Shown here: one piece after another, positions 13,031-24,280 of the stretch
Numbering within the stretch: position 1 is the stretch's first letter
Layout of the letters: each line of letters begins with the position of its first letter
NCBI GenBank assembly: GCA_031310005.1
Contig: CM062386.1
Span: 2,728,001-2,792,000 of the forward strand
DNA from: Dactylellina haptotyla
Taxonomy: Eukaryota > Ascomycota > Orbiliomycetes > Orbiliales > Orbiliaceae
Reading direction: 5' to 3'
DNA: 64,000 nt
Notes under the pieces: model-generated
Told to the model about the DNA's origin: nothing
The model's input: only the letters and a program-made list of their open reading frames with translations
Database searches by the model: none
Position numbers and translations under genes: made by a program

Positions 13031-13546
13031 TTCGACCGACCTCGTCTACGAAGCTGGTGATGATGATTAATACAATAAGAGTTGGTAATAATGATAATAT
13101 GATATATCGAGAGGCCGGAAAGCAATCCGAGATTATTTAACGTCAGAGAACGTCGGAAGAGGCAAGTCGGTGAGCTCCACACTGGCCAGAACCAGGAATT
13201 CCGACCAGACTCGTATACCCCTCGTATCAGTCAGTGGGATTCTATTTGATATACGCCTCTGATGCAGGAGAAGGGCATCGAAGGTGTGGTTTGTCAATTA
13301 TTTCTCGGGACGAGGCGTATCCGTTCGGTTCCGCCTGGCAGGTAAAAAAACACAACAAGAAGAGACGCTCCGCTGGGACGGAAGACACTAGCTTGGTCAG
13401 TCGGCGGCCATCAACTGACTGACTCGACCTCCACCCCGGATTCAATCACAAGCGAGAGTATATATAAGTATCTTTTAATGCTGAATAATACTATTACCAG
13501 GTAAAATGAGGAGAAGGATGGAAAGAAGAAAGGATCGGAGAGAGGT

Positions 13547-13583
<37 letters not shown>

Positions 13584-15191
13584 CGAGATGCACGGGATGG
13601 CTCGCTGGGCGGGCCCACAAACCCAAAAGTCGGACGCAGGAGAAACAATGCTATCAGTTAAACTGTTTAAGCTTATGATGAATGAGTAAGCCAATGGGCA
13701 CACATGGATCTTATACTCGTATACTTTCTTCAGAAGGGCAGGCCTGGCTGGCTCCATCGAACGGGGAGGGGGGAACCAGCGGGGGTTATGTAACACTGCT
13801 CGACTCAGTCACAGCAAACATCATCGAGGACATCATCATCATGCAGCCTGGCGCCGTTTAAGCCTCCTCCTCCATGATTAAGTAAACCTCCAATCTCTCT
13901 TCAAGTGCTAGTAGCATCAGAGCAGTACGAGTAGCAGTAGCAAATTGAATTTGCGGTGCAGGGCTTGGTTCCGCTCATCGATCTTCCAGTCCTTGGCGCC
14001 CGCCTTTCCCTCTCTCTCGTCTATACGCGTACAGACCGGTGCCAGAATGGGCCCGTATAGCGAACGAACGAATGATTCATCCTGGCCCCATCCATCCCCA
14101 TGCGAGCACAGGCCCTAAAACAAAACCACATGCGACGAGCGAAAAGGGCTGCATGTGGGGCCACTTCGGCGTCGGAGCCCAAACCTCCGCCGACAACGAG
14201 ACCCCGTCGGCCGGTAAATCCGGCCCCGCGCGATCCGTAGCCTCGACCGACCCAATAGCAGCTCTGGCATATATATCTACCGACATAGCTCAGCCCACCT
14301 CATAAAACTGTTCGCACCTCGCTGCTTCCGCGCGCGCGCCAAGTCTGGGACCTGTTTAAAATTACAGGACACAGTTGGCCGGGAAAGAAGAGGCGAGGCT
14401 GCTGACAAAGGCATCTTCAAGAAACAAAAGTAAGAAAAATAAGAAGCGGGCTTCCCTGACGTTCCACGCCTTGTTCGCTGCAGCGCGAATCTCATCTGCA
14501 TACCGCAAACCTTTCCCGTGTGTGTGAATATCTGTGGATATCTGTCTATGTGTGTGTGTGACCTTTAGACAAAACTCACTCGACAGCCATTGAATGATGA
14601 GGGTAAGGCTACCCGCCCGACTACGTAAGATCGTGGCAGTATACCCCGCCAAGAGGTATATCTCCTTCTCCTCTGTCGGTACATGCAATTTTAAACTTAT
14701 CCTGGAACGCTTCTTATCCGAGATGCTTCCATCCCAGTCTGCGTAATGACTTCATTGTCTGGCGACTAATTCTCACTCAATTGATCAATCGGATTGCTGC
14801 GCTTGACTTTTGATCCAAATGAGACATACATAACATGCGTATGTAAGCAATAATACCAGTCGCACGGGAAGACTCGAAACAAAACGGCTTAAGCTTTTAC
14901 TGGAGGCTTGATATGCTTGCGAATGCTCATTAAATTTTACAACGGAAATCCAAAAAAAGAATACAAGGCGTATGAACGAGGCAGACACAAACGACGACAT
15001 TACATACATTACAAGTAAAAAACAATGTGTAAACAAGAATGAAAAAATCCTCAAGTCGATCATTAAGTAAAGAAATATTCGGTCATCAATATCTTACACG
15101 TGAATGTCAAAGGAAAAAAAGGATACCTGGCGTCACAATGCTCTCTCCCACCGCGATAACCCCCCCTTTGTTTATGAATTGTCAATGGCTA
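13031..15191. other. 2.2-kb intergenic region upstream of the Zn2Cys6 gene
   Basis: Lies between the 5' end of the Zn2Cys6 gene and the 3' end of glycogenin (both -). It holds the regulator's promoter, an (AG)15 microsatellite and several pyrimidine- or purine-biased stretches. No ORF resembles a known family. Its length is large for this otherwise compact gene spacing. Confidence 0.5.
13551..13580. repeat. (AG)15 microsatellite
   Basis: Thirty uninterrupted bases of alternating AG. On the transcribed strand of the Zn2Cys6 gene this is a CT tract about 520 bases upstream of the start codon. CT tracts are common in fungal promoters. Confidence 0.95.
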
Positions 15192-18158
15192 CTATGCAAC
15201 AGAGAGAGCCTCCATCTCCGCATCAATATCCTCAGGATCGCTCTGCGTCTCCGCATCGCTCGTCTCCACGGTATCCGTCTGCGTCGAACTCGTCGTGTAC
15301 CGCCTCGGCTTTGGTCTCCACGGCCCATCCACACCGTGTGGTTGGAACGTCGACACCGGTGAAGAACTCATACTCGACGCTCCGGACGACTCACTATGCC
15401 GATGATGCATCTCATGCCTCCGTTGGTACGCCGTGATGTGAAACTCCTTCTCCGGCACCGGCATCGACGACGACACCAACACGCTCGACGCCGGCGATCG
15501 CGGACTGCCCCTCGTCAAACTCTCTGGGGACGGCGGACTCCTATTCAACAACTCCCCCGGCGCATTCTTCAACTCCTGCAGCGACCGCCAGGGATCCCAA
15601 TTCTGCTGGTCGGGGATCCCCTTCGCCGAGGGAAATTTACTCTCATCATCCATCGCGCTGCTCCTGTACCCACGCATACTCTTAAACGGCGTCGGTGTCA
15701 CCGAGATCTCGGGCGGCAAAACCCCAATCGTCGTCGATAACATCTCCTCTTCTTCTTCTTGTTCGTTGGTATTATTAGCGTCCCTGTTTTCCGGGTCAGC
15801 AGTTGACGAGCGGAACGTAGGGTTCGGGGTCATGTCCCCCTTGCGTACACTTCGGCGATGCTGCGGGTTCGTATACCTCTGGAAGGACGCCACGTAGCGT
15901 TCAATCTCAGGTATGCTGTCCCACGCGTTGCTTCGCGAGTAACTGTCCCACCCTGCCATGCCGCCGCCGCCGTTACCGGTATCGTACCCGCCGCTCGCTT
16001 CTTCCGTCTCGTACTCGTCCTCTACGGCTGTCGCTTCGGGGCTCGGTTCCGGTGTGGGTTCTTGGGTTTCTTCAAAGTCGCCGGCGAACACGCGGGTCGC
16101 GCGTGGGATCTCGCGGTGTTCCCAAGGGAAAATCGGTGCGGGCTTCGGTTGAACGTTTGGTTTGGGGGGGAGTTCGAAGTGGAGGTTTCTGGGCGGTGAG
16201 GCGACTCGCGGTGGGACGAAGAGCGCTGTGTCCTGCTGTTCCTGATCCCACTTGTTCTCGTACGTCTGGCTGGGCCAATTGTGCGCTTCCGGTCGTGAGT
16301 TGGGCGGTGGGGAGAATCGTTCGGCATTCCATTGCTGCATCGGTGCTTCGAAGACTGGCGGTTCCGGTCTGGGTGGCTCATGGTGTTCTCCGATGGGTGG
16401 AAGTGGAGGTAGCGGCAAACTGTTCTCGATCCTGTCTGGGATCTCTTGTGAGAATCTGCGCCCTTGTTCCTGCCATTGGTGGTGCACCGGCTGGGGGGCG
16501 TGCACATGTGTATGCTGTTCTTGATGCTGTGGAGGCGGTGGTTGGTAATGTTGTTCTTGGTGATGATGCTGCTGGTGATGTTCTTGGTGATGCTGGTGAG
16601 GTTCATAGCTCGGAGGGGCCTGCGTCTGCGAGTAAGCAGTATACGGCATCTCACGTGGTACATACGGAACATGCTCTCTAGGCAAGAAAACCGGCGGCGG
16701 CGGAACCTCAGCCGGTGGCTCCTGGTGAGCCTGATAGCCGTGCGGGTGATACTGCGGTTCCGCTGGTTGGTGATGATGTTCTTGGTGGTGACCTTGGTGG
16801 TGTTCTTGGTGATACTGATGTTCATGACGCCTTTCGTGATACTGCTCATGATGCTGCTCGTGACGCTGCTCGTGATGCTGATGGTGCTCTTGAGGACCGC
16901 TAGGAGGATGCCACACGGCCGCCTGATCTTGCGCCCGGTCATCGAACGAAACATGCTCACGTCGAAAGTTCGGATCGTACTCTGTCGGCATCGGATTAGG
17001 ACGCTTGATCTCAGCAATTGATCTCGGTGCATTCGCGGACTTGGACGGCGTGACCCATGCGAGCGCCGGGTCCTGCTCTGTTAGCGGTCTGTAATGCGTA
17101 TCCCACGTCGACCACCACCTCCCCAGCATCTCGCCGTACGGTGTTCCCGGGTTCTCCTCCCCGACTGAACGGCCGATGACCCATGGTTTCCCTGCGCCGA
17201 TGAAGTGGGCCATTGTAATACTCGACCTGTAGTGATTGTACGCCGGCACATACCTAAACAATTAGCATGCTTCTTTGAATGTCACAATTGGTAAAAGCAG
17301 TCTTACTGATAATGCCCGGACGGCGTGACGTTATACACAAACGACAGCCGGTGCCAATCTCTAAAATACTGGTTCAGAAGCCCTTGGTCTGCCCCGTCGA
17401 ACGATATGCCCCTCTGCGCCAGATTTTTCAGGCCGTGGAACGTGCCCATGTCCGGCTTCAGTACCATCACACCCTATTCTAACCGTTAGCCCACTTTTTC
17501 TCCCAATTCTTGATAGAAGCACAAACATACACTGTTGAAACAATCCGGCCATCCGATATCCGGACAGGCTGCGAGCTTCTCTTTCGTATCAAACAGCTCC
17601 TCGGGCGCCCGGAGCGCCACCACGTCAGCGTCAATGTACACAATCTTAGAGAATTGCGTCATGCGCCACAGATGGATCTTTGTGAACGCCGAGGAGAGAT
17701 CCAGGCGGTCCATCATGAGTAGATTTCCATGAGAGCGGTTTGTGATGCGGTCCACGGGGATCACAAAGTCGTATAGTCTCTGCACGCACCATATTAGCCT
17801 CGCTCTAATCACCGAATACTTTTGTGACGGTAAACGGAAGAAAAAGTGAACGTACGTTCAGTTCCTTCATGGTTGCTTCGCTCAGAAATTCCTGCGTGGC
17901 CAGCACCGCCAGTTTCCGAGTCGCCCCGCCATCGCGGAGTGAATGCGCCAGAACCTGCACACCTATTGTCGCTTCAAGTTAGTCTCGTTGCGGGTATATA
18001 TATTCGGTTCTCGGATCGGGTCATCGTTTTACCGGGCAGGTAGCCGTCTGTCAACAGCATCTGTAACGATAGAATTCCGTCATTAGCAATAGTTCGTATG
18101 GTTATAATGGGTGGCGAAAGAGAGGTCGAATACTCACAGTACAATATACCTCCTCCAT
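15192..18158 (-). CDS. glycogenin (self-glucosylating glycogen primer) with long His/Gln-rich tail
   Basis: GT8 glucosyltransferase that attaches the first glucoses to its own tyrosine, priming glycogen synthesis by glycogen synthase. Six exons (18158-18138, 18060-18033, 17962-17856, 17779-17531, 17473-17307, 17253-15192) give 877 aa. The catalytic domain (1 to about 260) shows EEVYCTMLLTDGYLPG, the DxD metal site D102-A-D104 in KIVYIDADVV, DCFNSGVMVLKPDMGTF, SFDGADQGLLNQYF and AHFIGAGKPW. Y192 in YVPAY aligns with the human acceptor Tyr195. About residues 330-460 are extraordinarily His/Gln/Glu-rich. The fungal tail motif FPWEHREIPRATRVFAG and a probable synthase-binding segment WDSIPEIERYVASFQRY follow. 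Exons 1 and 2 are only 21 and 28 nt. The 7-residue first exon matches the family's N-terminus well. Confidence 0.95.
16501..16905 (-). repeat. His/Gln-coding tandem repeats in the glycogenin tail
   Basis: Imperfect 6-12 bp units on the coding strand (CAC/CAT/CAG/GAA codons) encode strings of EHHQ, HHQE and EQHH inside the last exon of glycogenin. The frame stays open throughout, so this is translated low-complexity sequence, not a non-coding satellite. Confidence 0.85.
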
Positions 18159-20641
18159 GTTTTGTCGCAAGTGTCGTCTGATAAATCCGTACGTCGGGGA
18201 AAAAAAAGTCTCGGCGCGCAACGGGGTGATAGTAACTTGCGCCGTCTGCTACTCCTTCTTCAAATAAAGAACCCAAATGAATGACAGTTGATAAGAGGGA
18301 GAACAGTTCGATCAAGAGCGCATGTCCGGGTCTTATCGATGCGAATTTATCCGAATAAGCCCTCGTCCAGCTCGAATATAGGCAACACACGCCCGACTGG
18401 ATTGGGGAACGTTGCGAGGAGCCCTGTCGTCAAAGTGGGTCGGTGATTGGGTGAGCCGAGCGAAAAAACCCAACCACAAGAAATTCCAAGGTCGGATTGC
18501 GCCTTTCCGATTCGTCTTCGTTAACGTCTGCCAAAAATAAAAATTAATAACAGGAGGCTGAAAAAGGATGGCGATTTGCTGCAAAAGGACGTCGCGCACA
18601 CGGTATCTGTGAGAGAGAGAGAGAATGAATAAAACCGAAAGTCAGAAAAGAAAGACTGCTACTGCCAGAAGGGTTGAGAAACGGACGGACGATGGTTAGC
18701 GGAAATTATGGGATGGACGGCGAGACAGAGAGCAGAAACAAAAAGTTGTCAAGAGGAAAGAGCCAAAACCATCAAACGTGCGATCTTCGGGGCGGCAATA
18801 AACAAAAAAAATGGCGGGCGGTTTAGTTTCGCTCAACTATCGCGAAAAATAATCAAACTAAACGATATTGATAATGGAAAGTTTTTTTCTCTTCTCTGAC
18901 TGATAACGTGCACGTACTTGCGAACCAAGCCACACCTCGTAAATGGCCAATGCAGATGTCAATGTAACCGACGGGTGCGATACGTGGGATAATAATAACG
19001 CAAAACGAACAGAAATGGGTACTAACGAGCGTGGGAGGCGGGCTTGATTGTTCGTAACGGGAAAAAAACCGAAGAGAGCTCGAGACGGGTCGGAGGCACG
19101 TTCGGACTCTTGCTGAGGGGGAAAGCAATCAGAAAAACATACTCACGAACAGGAAGGAAAAAGGCGCGCGGGCAAGGGAAGAAGACGAGTATTAATTATG
19201 ATTTCGGATTCTGTTATCATGCAGCGTATTACAGATTGCGAGTATTAATATTTGGAAAAAAACTGCAATCCGGCTGGCCAGTCCGTTCGCGAGACAAGCA
19301 CTGATGCTCAACCCACAGGCAATATCACAGAGCACACAGGTTTCTGCTGCTACTCCTCCTCATCATGCCTCAGAGACACGGCAGGAATGACCGGGGTGAA
19401 TGGAGGGGGCATCACAGAGAGGCATGTAGGGACATCCCGAATGTTATGTTTCTCAACGGCTGGTGGCTCCCCCAAAAGCGCATCGTTAAACGGGGTGCCA
19501 GGGTCTCGTTTCCGATTTCTAACACTAACCTTTTTTTCGTTCGCAAATATCAAAATGGGATTGCAATCAGCATGCCTGGTGCCGCCTCGTCAGGCTACGC
19601 CATCAGACCCCGAATTCCGAGCGACCGTCCCCTTGATCCTTTCCGAATTTTACGGGATTGGACTCTGTCTTTTTTCTGTTGAGGTGAGATTGAAGAGAAC
19701 CCGAGCCGAATGAAACGTGGGCGGGCGGTGCCTCGAGGAATTTGTTCACGGCCAGCGTTCCGTCTGTCTCGCCCGTCTGTTCCAAAAATGTTTCCCTCGC
19801 TCTGTGACGCGTGCGCTGCAATCTCGCTAGCAATGGGTCCGTTCACGATCCAGGCCAGGTACAGTGAAAGCGGATCTGCCGTCGGGCTCACCTTTTGGTT
19901 ATGAAGCGGAGGGGAGGGGAGGGAAGAGAGTAGGAATTCTTCGAAAATTTCCTCGAATATGTTTCGAAAGAAGGACTGGAGGCATGCACGTCAGATATAT
20001 TCCCGATCCCGAAATATTCTGCTCTCCAGCCAAGGCAGCCCCCAATGGCAAAAATAAAAAGAAGAAAATAAATAAATAATAAGCAGGCGAGCTCAGTTGG
20101 GACCGTGGGTGCTCTGCTATCACTATCGGCTGCAGGCAAGGGAGCATCCCCGCACGAGTCGCCCATCAACAGCCATTCAGCTGCAGGTGCCAGAGGTCGG
20201 TGACGTTATATCGACAGGATGCAATCCCCACCGCGGCCCCGCTTCTGCTGCACCGCTCGCTCGATCGGCCGTGGCCCATGTGAGCCCTCCACCGAAGTAA
20301 ACTGATTTAAACTTTGGCATCTCCTTGGCTGCGTCCCGTCAATTCGAGCTAGTCGTAGGCATCGAGAGTGAGGAGCACTATTAAATTGGATATCTTCCCA
20401 GTGGCATTTTGGCTTCTCGATAGAATGTGTCCCTGTGCTCGCATTCCACAGGCCGACGATACAGCTAGCTGACCCCCACGCATGTCAACCTCCAACAACA
20501 CATTCATCAGGCACGCCAGGGCAGCATTGGCCAGAAGCATCCTCATCTCGTCCACGTGGGCATCGTGCGCTCGCTCGAATAGTCTATGGTTCTACATTTA
20601 CTCTAGGCATGCACTATACAAACACTGCTCGAACATCCAAA
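18159..20641. other. 2.5-kb intergenic region upstream of glycogenin
   Basis: Holds the glycogenin promoter and the 3' flank of the nucleoside hydrolase gene. Several short ORFs occur on both strands, the longest about 150 codons, and none has recognisable motifs or splice-compatible neighbours. Long A/T and G/A runs are present. I see no RNA gene. Confidence 0.45.
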
Positions 20642-21899
20642 TCAAGCGACTATATTCACCGGCGACACCGCATCCGCGCTCCCCACGACCTGCATGATCA
20701 GCTCCCAGAACTTGACCACGTCCACCCGCTTCCCAACCTTCACTTTCACACCGGTAAGTTCAGACCCTTCCTCCCCGTCCTTGAGCACCTCCAACCCTTC
20801 ATGCCGATTCGCATCCGCCATCTCCTCGGGCTTCCTCATTATCGTCCGCCCGATCTCCTTCCCGTGCAGGACGACCTCCACACTCGCTTCCTCGAATTCA
20901 AACCCCAACCCGAACGATTCCGGCAGCAAAGCCGCCACGGCGAGCGGGTCGTGCAGAGGTGGACCGTCGTTCATACCGAACACCCGCGCATACGTGGCCG
21001 CGAAGAACATGAGCAAATCGTGCAGCATCGTTCTGAACGGCGTGGCAGAGATCATGAGCGATTCGCGCACGGGTTCAGTTGCGGGAACGGTGTGCGTCAG
21101 GTCCAGTGGCGCTAGCATGATTTTACCGGAGAGAGCGGGTAGCGTGAAGATCGAGCTTGCGGATTCCGGATCGCACTGTCGATTCGCGTCAGCATATCTC
21201 TCCCACAATATATAGTATATTAGCGAATAGAAAACAGTGGGACTTACGTAAATGTTAAACTCGGCGACGGAGGTGATATTGCCCAATGTGAACGCCCCGC
21301 CCATGATGCTGATACACTTGATGTGCTCTGCCGTCTCCGGGAACGTCGCAAACATTAGAGCGGCGTTCGTCATCGTCCCTGTCACCACGAGAGCGCATGT
21401 GCCCTTCGGTGTCGCCATGATGGCGTTACGCATCGCCTCCGGGGCGTTCATCGTCTGCGCGACCGTCAGCGGGGTGGGGAGTAAATCCGTGCCGTCGATA
21501 CCAGTTTCCCCTATGAATATCACATTAGTATATCCGTCCGTACAATGATAATCATAAAAGTAATAATAAAATAAAAACAGTACCGTGAATATCTGGCGCG
21601 TGTATTGCCGGGCGCATGAAGGGCTTTTTGGCACCCGGGTAGACCGGGACCTCGGACTTGCCAAAGGCTGTGAGCAAGGAGAGGGCATTATTGGTGACCT
21701 TTTGCAGGGACGAGTTGCCGTGGACGGTACTGATGCCCAGGAGATCAAAGTACGGGTGCGTGGCCGCGAGCAGTATCGCGAACGCATCGTCGTGACCTAG
21801 TCTTAATTAGAGGATTATGCACCCTATTCATAAGAGGTTAGAGCTTGAGGAGATACCTGGGTCGCAGTCCAGCCAGACGGGCAGTCGCTCCGAAGCCAT
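20642..21899 (-). CDS. inosine-uridine preferring nucleoside hydrolase
   Basis: Calcium-dependent N-ribohydrolase that splits ribonucleosides into base and ribose for salvage; probably cytosolic, with no signal peptide. Four exons (21899-21857, 21796-21584, 21510-21248, 21175-20642) give 350 aa, the usual family length. The metal-binding N-terminal signature DCDPGHDDAFAI occupies residues 11-22 and is split by intron 1. Next are GISTVHGNSSLQKVTNN, the ETGIDGTDLLP loop, VVTGTMTNAALMF, ISIMGGAF, AEFNIYCDPESASSIF and the conserved C-terminal metal/base-site segment GPPLHDPLAVAALL. The closest named yeast protein is Urh1; substrate preference cannot be read from sequence. It diverges from the flavocytochrome gene across 569 bases. 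Confidence 0.93.
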
Positions 21900-22468
21900 T
21901 GCAATTATATAATCTAAAATATACCTAAATTATACTGCTTCGATGAATACTCAAATATCGCATATGAATGATATGATGCGATATGATATATCGATTGAAA
22001 TGGTATACAGACGGTGGAGCTTATTTTGGTGAGATAAGCTCTGCAAGCGTATGCCTGCCTATTATATACACACTCCCACGCAATCCGGCCAATCCCATCG
22101 CTGGCGCAAACCCGCAGCCAATCGATAACAAAACGTCAAATCCCGGCACACACCAAACTGCACCTCCCCGGAATATAAAATCGAGCAAACCTCCCAATGC
22201 GTATATTTTGAAAGAAATCTTTGAAAATCCGAATGGGAGTGAAATCTCGTCCTTTTGTTCCTTCCGTTTGTTTGTTTAGTGGGGGACCCGCCCCACTCGA
22301 ACAAAGCAGGCGCGGATTCACGCATTACCTAACAGAACAAGGGCAGGAACATCCGGGACCGGCTGTGAACACCCGGCCCGGCCCAGCTATTTCTCCATCT
22401 CCTTTCTCTTCGACCCCTCGATCCCAGAAGAAAGGAAACCGAGATATGACCTCACTAACGCTCCCACG
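21900..22468. promoter_or_regulatory. divergent promoter, nucleoside hydrolase / ferric reductase-like
   Basis: 569 bases between two divergent start codons. The part next to the nucleoside hydrolase is A/T-rich with TATA-like stretches (near 21965-22000); the part next to the reductase is C-rich. No specific factor site was assigned. Confidence 0.45.
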
Positions 22469-24280
22469 ATGGCCTACCCCTGGCAGATAAGAACCTTCAC
22501 GGAGTCCGAGAAGGAGCTACGTCGGTCCGCACTCGACTTTTACGGCCTGCTCGGTCTCTTCTCCACGCTCGTCGTGGCCACAACACTCGTCTGCTGGTTC
22601 GGACACGTCTACCGCTACAATTTCGTCGGGGGCTCGTCGTCCTCCTCCTCCCAAAAGACGGTATACGGGCGATGGGCACGTTTTCTGTACCTGTCACAGT
22701 GGTCGTTGAACCGCCCGCTGGTTAGAAGCTGGCGGCGGGCCGGGAGCCGGAAATCGTGGACGTTCGGTGTCTTCTGGCTCACCTTTCTGGCCTTCATGAC
22801 GCTCTCCGCCACGGGCGACGACTACTTCCACCTGACGAAGAGACTGGCACACACGGCCGCGTCCTTCCTGCCGGTCCACTACTTGCTCTCGGCCCGCAGT
22901 CTGCTCCAGTACACGGCCATCCTGAGCTACCAGACGCACGAAACGCTCAACAAGCTGCACAGATGGCTAGGGCGGACTATTTACGCCCTGGCCGCGGTAC
23001 ACGGCGGTCTCTACATCAACTATTTCATCCGGCGATCTCTCTACGCGCACTTCTTCTACCAAGACGCCCTCTTCGGCATGACCGGGCTGGGCATCATGAC
23101 CGCGATCGTGATCACCAGTCTGCCGCACTACCGCCGCAATCACCACCGGTTCTTCCTCAACACGCACCAGCTGCTCAGCATCCTCATCTTACCCGTGGCG
23201 TGGTTTCACATCCACTACATACGGCGGTACATCCTGCTATCCGGGACGATCTACGTGCTGGACCTGGTCGGACGGTCGTTCCTCACGGAAGAACTGAAAG
23301 TGAAAGTCACGCAGTTCTCATCGACGGCGTTGGATCTACGCGGGACGGCCGGTTGGTTGCTTTCTTCACCGGATAGAACGAAAGTTAAGAAGATACCTGC
23401 GGGATCGCATTTTTACTTATACGTGCCGACCATGCCGCGCAGCCGGGGTAATCCGTTCACCCTGGCGAGCGCGGACGAGAAGGACGGGGAGGTCAAGTTC
23501 CTGGTGAGGGTGCGCGAGGGGTTCACGCGCGAACTGAAGGACGCGGTGGACAACACTGTCAGCATGACGATGGAAGGGCCCTACGGGATCGCGGCGGCGG
23601 GGGTGGGGTTCGGGTATTTCGATGCGTTTTTGTTCGTGACGGGCGGGATTGGGATTACCATGACGCTAGGGGTGTTGCGGGATCTGATAATACAGATCGA
23701 GGAAGGGATCGAAGCGGGGTCGACCGAGTTGGAGAAGGCGAGGATTAAGTTTGTTTGGGCGGTGAGCAGCACGGAGGATGCGGCGTGGCCGGTTTCGGAA
23801 CTGCTCAAGGCCGGGCCGACGACGTGTAAGCCGGACGTGGAGATCTACGTTTCCAGCCGAGATGATGACGATGGCGATGATATGGAGAGCAAACGGACGT
23901 CGGTGGAATTGGACGATTTGGAGGAGGATACATCACGGCAGAGCCTGTTGCCAACGAATACTACAGATCAAGCAGCAACAGCAGCAGCAATAGCAGCGCC
24001 CAGCAGTCCTAAGAGCAGCAGCGGGGGCAATGGAATCACAGCAGCAGCGATTGAGGGGTTGGAGTACAGGTACGCGGGGACGGACGTGATGCCGACGATA
24101 CGAACGGCACGGGCGGACCTGGCGAGGATCACGGAGGAGTTCATGGAGGGGATGGCAGGGAAGCGGGTTGCGGTGTTTGTGTGCGGACCGGAGGGGATGG
24201 GGGCGGACGTGAGGAGGACGCTGGAGCGGCACTGCAGGGAGGCGTTGGTGTGGGTTTGGGACGAGCGGTTCGGCATGTAG
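22469..24280 (+). CDS. ferric-reductase / NADPH-oxidase-like flavocytochrome (AIM14-like)
   Basis: Membrane protein passing electrons from NADPH through FAD and two haems, either to metal chelates or to oxygen. A single exon encodes 603 aa. About six membrane spans lie between residues 24 and 270. Both bis-haem pairs are present: H164-x13-H178 (LHRWLGRTIYALAAVH) and H233-x13-H247 (THQLLSILILPVAWFH). The FAD motif reads NPFTLAS (328-334), where many relatives have HPFT. Then come MEGPYG (368-373), the NADPH loop TGGIGIT (391-397) and the C-terminal CGPEG with C572. A low-complexity acidic/Ser/Ala insert interrupts the NADPH domain at about 464-528. There is no signal peptide or extracellular N-terminal domain, which resembles yeast Aim14/Yno1 more than Fre1. 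Metalloreductase remains an equal option. Confidence 0.9.
   Translation: MAYPWQIRTFTESEKELRRSALDFYGLLGLFSTLVVATTLVCWFGHVYRYNFVGGSSSSSSQKTVYGRWARFLYLSQWSLNRPLVRSWRRAGSRKSWTFGVFWLTFLAFMTLSATGDDYFHLTKRLAHTAASFLPVHYLLSARSLLQYTAILSYQTHETLNKLHRWLGRTIYALAAVHGGLYINYFIRRSLYAHFFYQDALFGMTGLGIMTAIVITSLPHYRRNHHRFFLNTHQLLSILILPVAWFHIHYIRRYILLSGTIYVLDLVGRSFLTEELKVKVTQFSSTALDLRGTAGWLLSSPDRTKVKKIPAGSHFYLYVPTMPRSRGNPFTLASADEKDGEVKFLVRVREGFTRELKDAVDNTVSMTMEGPYGIAAAGVGFGYFDAFLFVTGGIGITMTLGVLRDLIIQIEEGIEAGSTELEKARIKFVWAVSSTEDAAWPVSELLKAGPTTCKPDVEIYVSSRDDDDGDDMESKRTSVELDDLEEDTSRQSLLPTNTTDQAATAAAIAAPSSPKSSSGGNGITAAAIEGLEYRYAGTDVMPTIRTARADLARITEEFMEGMAGKRVAVFVCGPEGMGADVRRTLERHCREALVWVWDERFGM

Noticed and set aside
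16022-17032. 336-codon minus-strand frame in another phase inside glycogenin
   Set aside because: An alternate frame of the repetitive His/Gln exon; the glycogenin frame carries the conserved motifs.
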